Assembly: GCA_006503475.1 (NCBI GenBank)
Contig: RSEH01000258.1
Location: 1-64,000, forward strand
Direction of reading: 5' to 3'
Source of the DNA: Stentor roeselii
Taxonomy: Eukaryota; Ciliophora; Heterotrichea; Heterotrichida; Stentoridae
DNA: 64,000 bases
Positions 63,466 to 64,000 of the stretch are shown here, in pieces. Below the pieces are notes generated by a model. The model had not been told where the DNA came from. It saw only the letters and a list, made by a program, of their open reading frames with translations, and ran no database searches. Within the stretch, counting starts at the first letter, position 1; every line of letters starts with the position of its first letter. Both the position numbers and the translations under genes were made by a program.

Positions 63466-64000
63466 TTTTATTATATTCGCCAAAAATGGCAGCGTTGGTG
63501 AAGGATGTTTTGGAAATTTTATTTGGAATGATGGGATCTGAGGTGTTTTAAGGAATTTGGCTCTGGATTTTAATGAGTCAAAATAAAGGCTTTAGCGGAG
63601 GGTCACTTCGGGAATGGAAATAGGGACGGCTTGACTGCTGTGATCGGTTTTGAATTGATGTTGGATGTGATGGGTAAGGGCTTTGAGGAATTTCGATTGT
63701 TTTGGAAGGTTTTGATTTTTCTTCTGAGATTCGCTGGGGTTAGTTTGGGATAAGGTTTATTCATTTATAGGAGATTTGATGGGGTTTAGAATGGATTGGA
63801 TTAGAAATTAGTTTATTGTGAGAGGGTGAGAATTGGTTTTGTTTGGGTCGATTTGGGGTGATGGGTGAGGAGTGAGGAGTTTTTCAAGTTTGAATGGGGT
63901 TGGGTTGACTTGGTACTGATGATTTTCTTTTTTGGTATTTGAGATTAGTTCAACCTTAAGTAATACCTAAAATGATTTTGAAAAACTATTAAATAATCAC
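63466..64000. other. G/T-rich upstream region of the secreted-protein gene
   Basis: No gene seen. The plus strand is rich in G and T and poor in C (runs such as GGGGTTTAGAATGGATTGGA), so the coding strand of the gene at 63465 has a C/A-rich, G-poor leader, as seen before plus-strand genes elsewhere. Confidence 0.55.

Noticed and set aside
1-64000. Viral, retroelement, Polinton, insertion-sequence or CRISPR content
   Set aside because: No integrase, reverse transcriptase, capsid, transposase, terminal repeats or spaced direct repeats were recognised on either strand.

Overview
The window reads as macronuclear-type DNA of a heterotrich ciliate, most likely a Stentor-like species. It is strongly AT-rich. 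Long reading frames use TGG for every tryptophan and stop at TAA, TAG or sometimes TGA, so the code is standard. Split genes are joined by introns of exactly 15 nt. I placed seven of these plus one probable one; every one runs GTA...AG with an A at position 10. 15-nt introns are known from heterotrichs (Stentor, Blepharisma), and the standard code favours Stentor over Blepharisma, where UGA is read as Trp. The species is an inference.

Region 1 (about 1-20 kb) is gene-poor and dominated by WD40 genes: two broken paralogues (890-2814 and 12837-14749, both +), a 2,096-aa WD40-ankyrin-TRP-type channel fusion (3377-9667, -) and a 1,326-aa WD40 protein with a C-terminal HExxH metallopeptidase-like domain (15301-19281, +). 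Between them lie gene relics: a P-type ATPase scrap, an E2 ubiquitin-conjugating-enzyme scrap and unidentified coding-like pieces. A GBP/VLIG-like large GTPase with a predicted myristoylation site follows at 21331-23841.

Region 2 (25.7-35.4 kb) is compact housekeeping DNA: a two-exon gene, a small membrane protein, an MGC-type acylated protein, TRAPPC5, two zinc-finger/coiled-coil proteins in a divergent pair, and a DYRK-family kinase. A 3.5-kb gene-free stretch with tandem repeats follows.

Region 3 (38.9-47.2 kb) is extremely compact, with gaps of 2 to 39 bp: a coiled-coil protein, a four- or five-exon mitochondrial RbfA-like protein, an Atg8/LC3 protein whose start lies 13 bp from a divergent gene, an IQ/coiled-coil protein, a hypothetical protein and a TypA/BipA translational GTPase.

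Region 4 (47.8-61.3 kb) holds three tandem minus-strand paralogues of large surface proteins: signal peptide, laminin-G-like domain, long cysteine-rich repeat array and an eight-pass membrane domain. Two share a 15-nt intron at the same codon; the third lacks it. The window ends with an STPGR/SHIPPO axonemal protein and a small secreted protein.

The most notable system is the WD40 locus. Long, near-identical WD40 arrays are joined to different output domains (ion channel, peptidase) next to a GBP-like GTPase. By analogy with fungal WD40 recognition receptors this could be a recognition or defence gene family, but that is inference.
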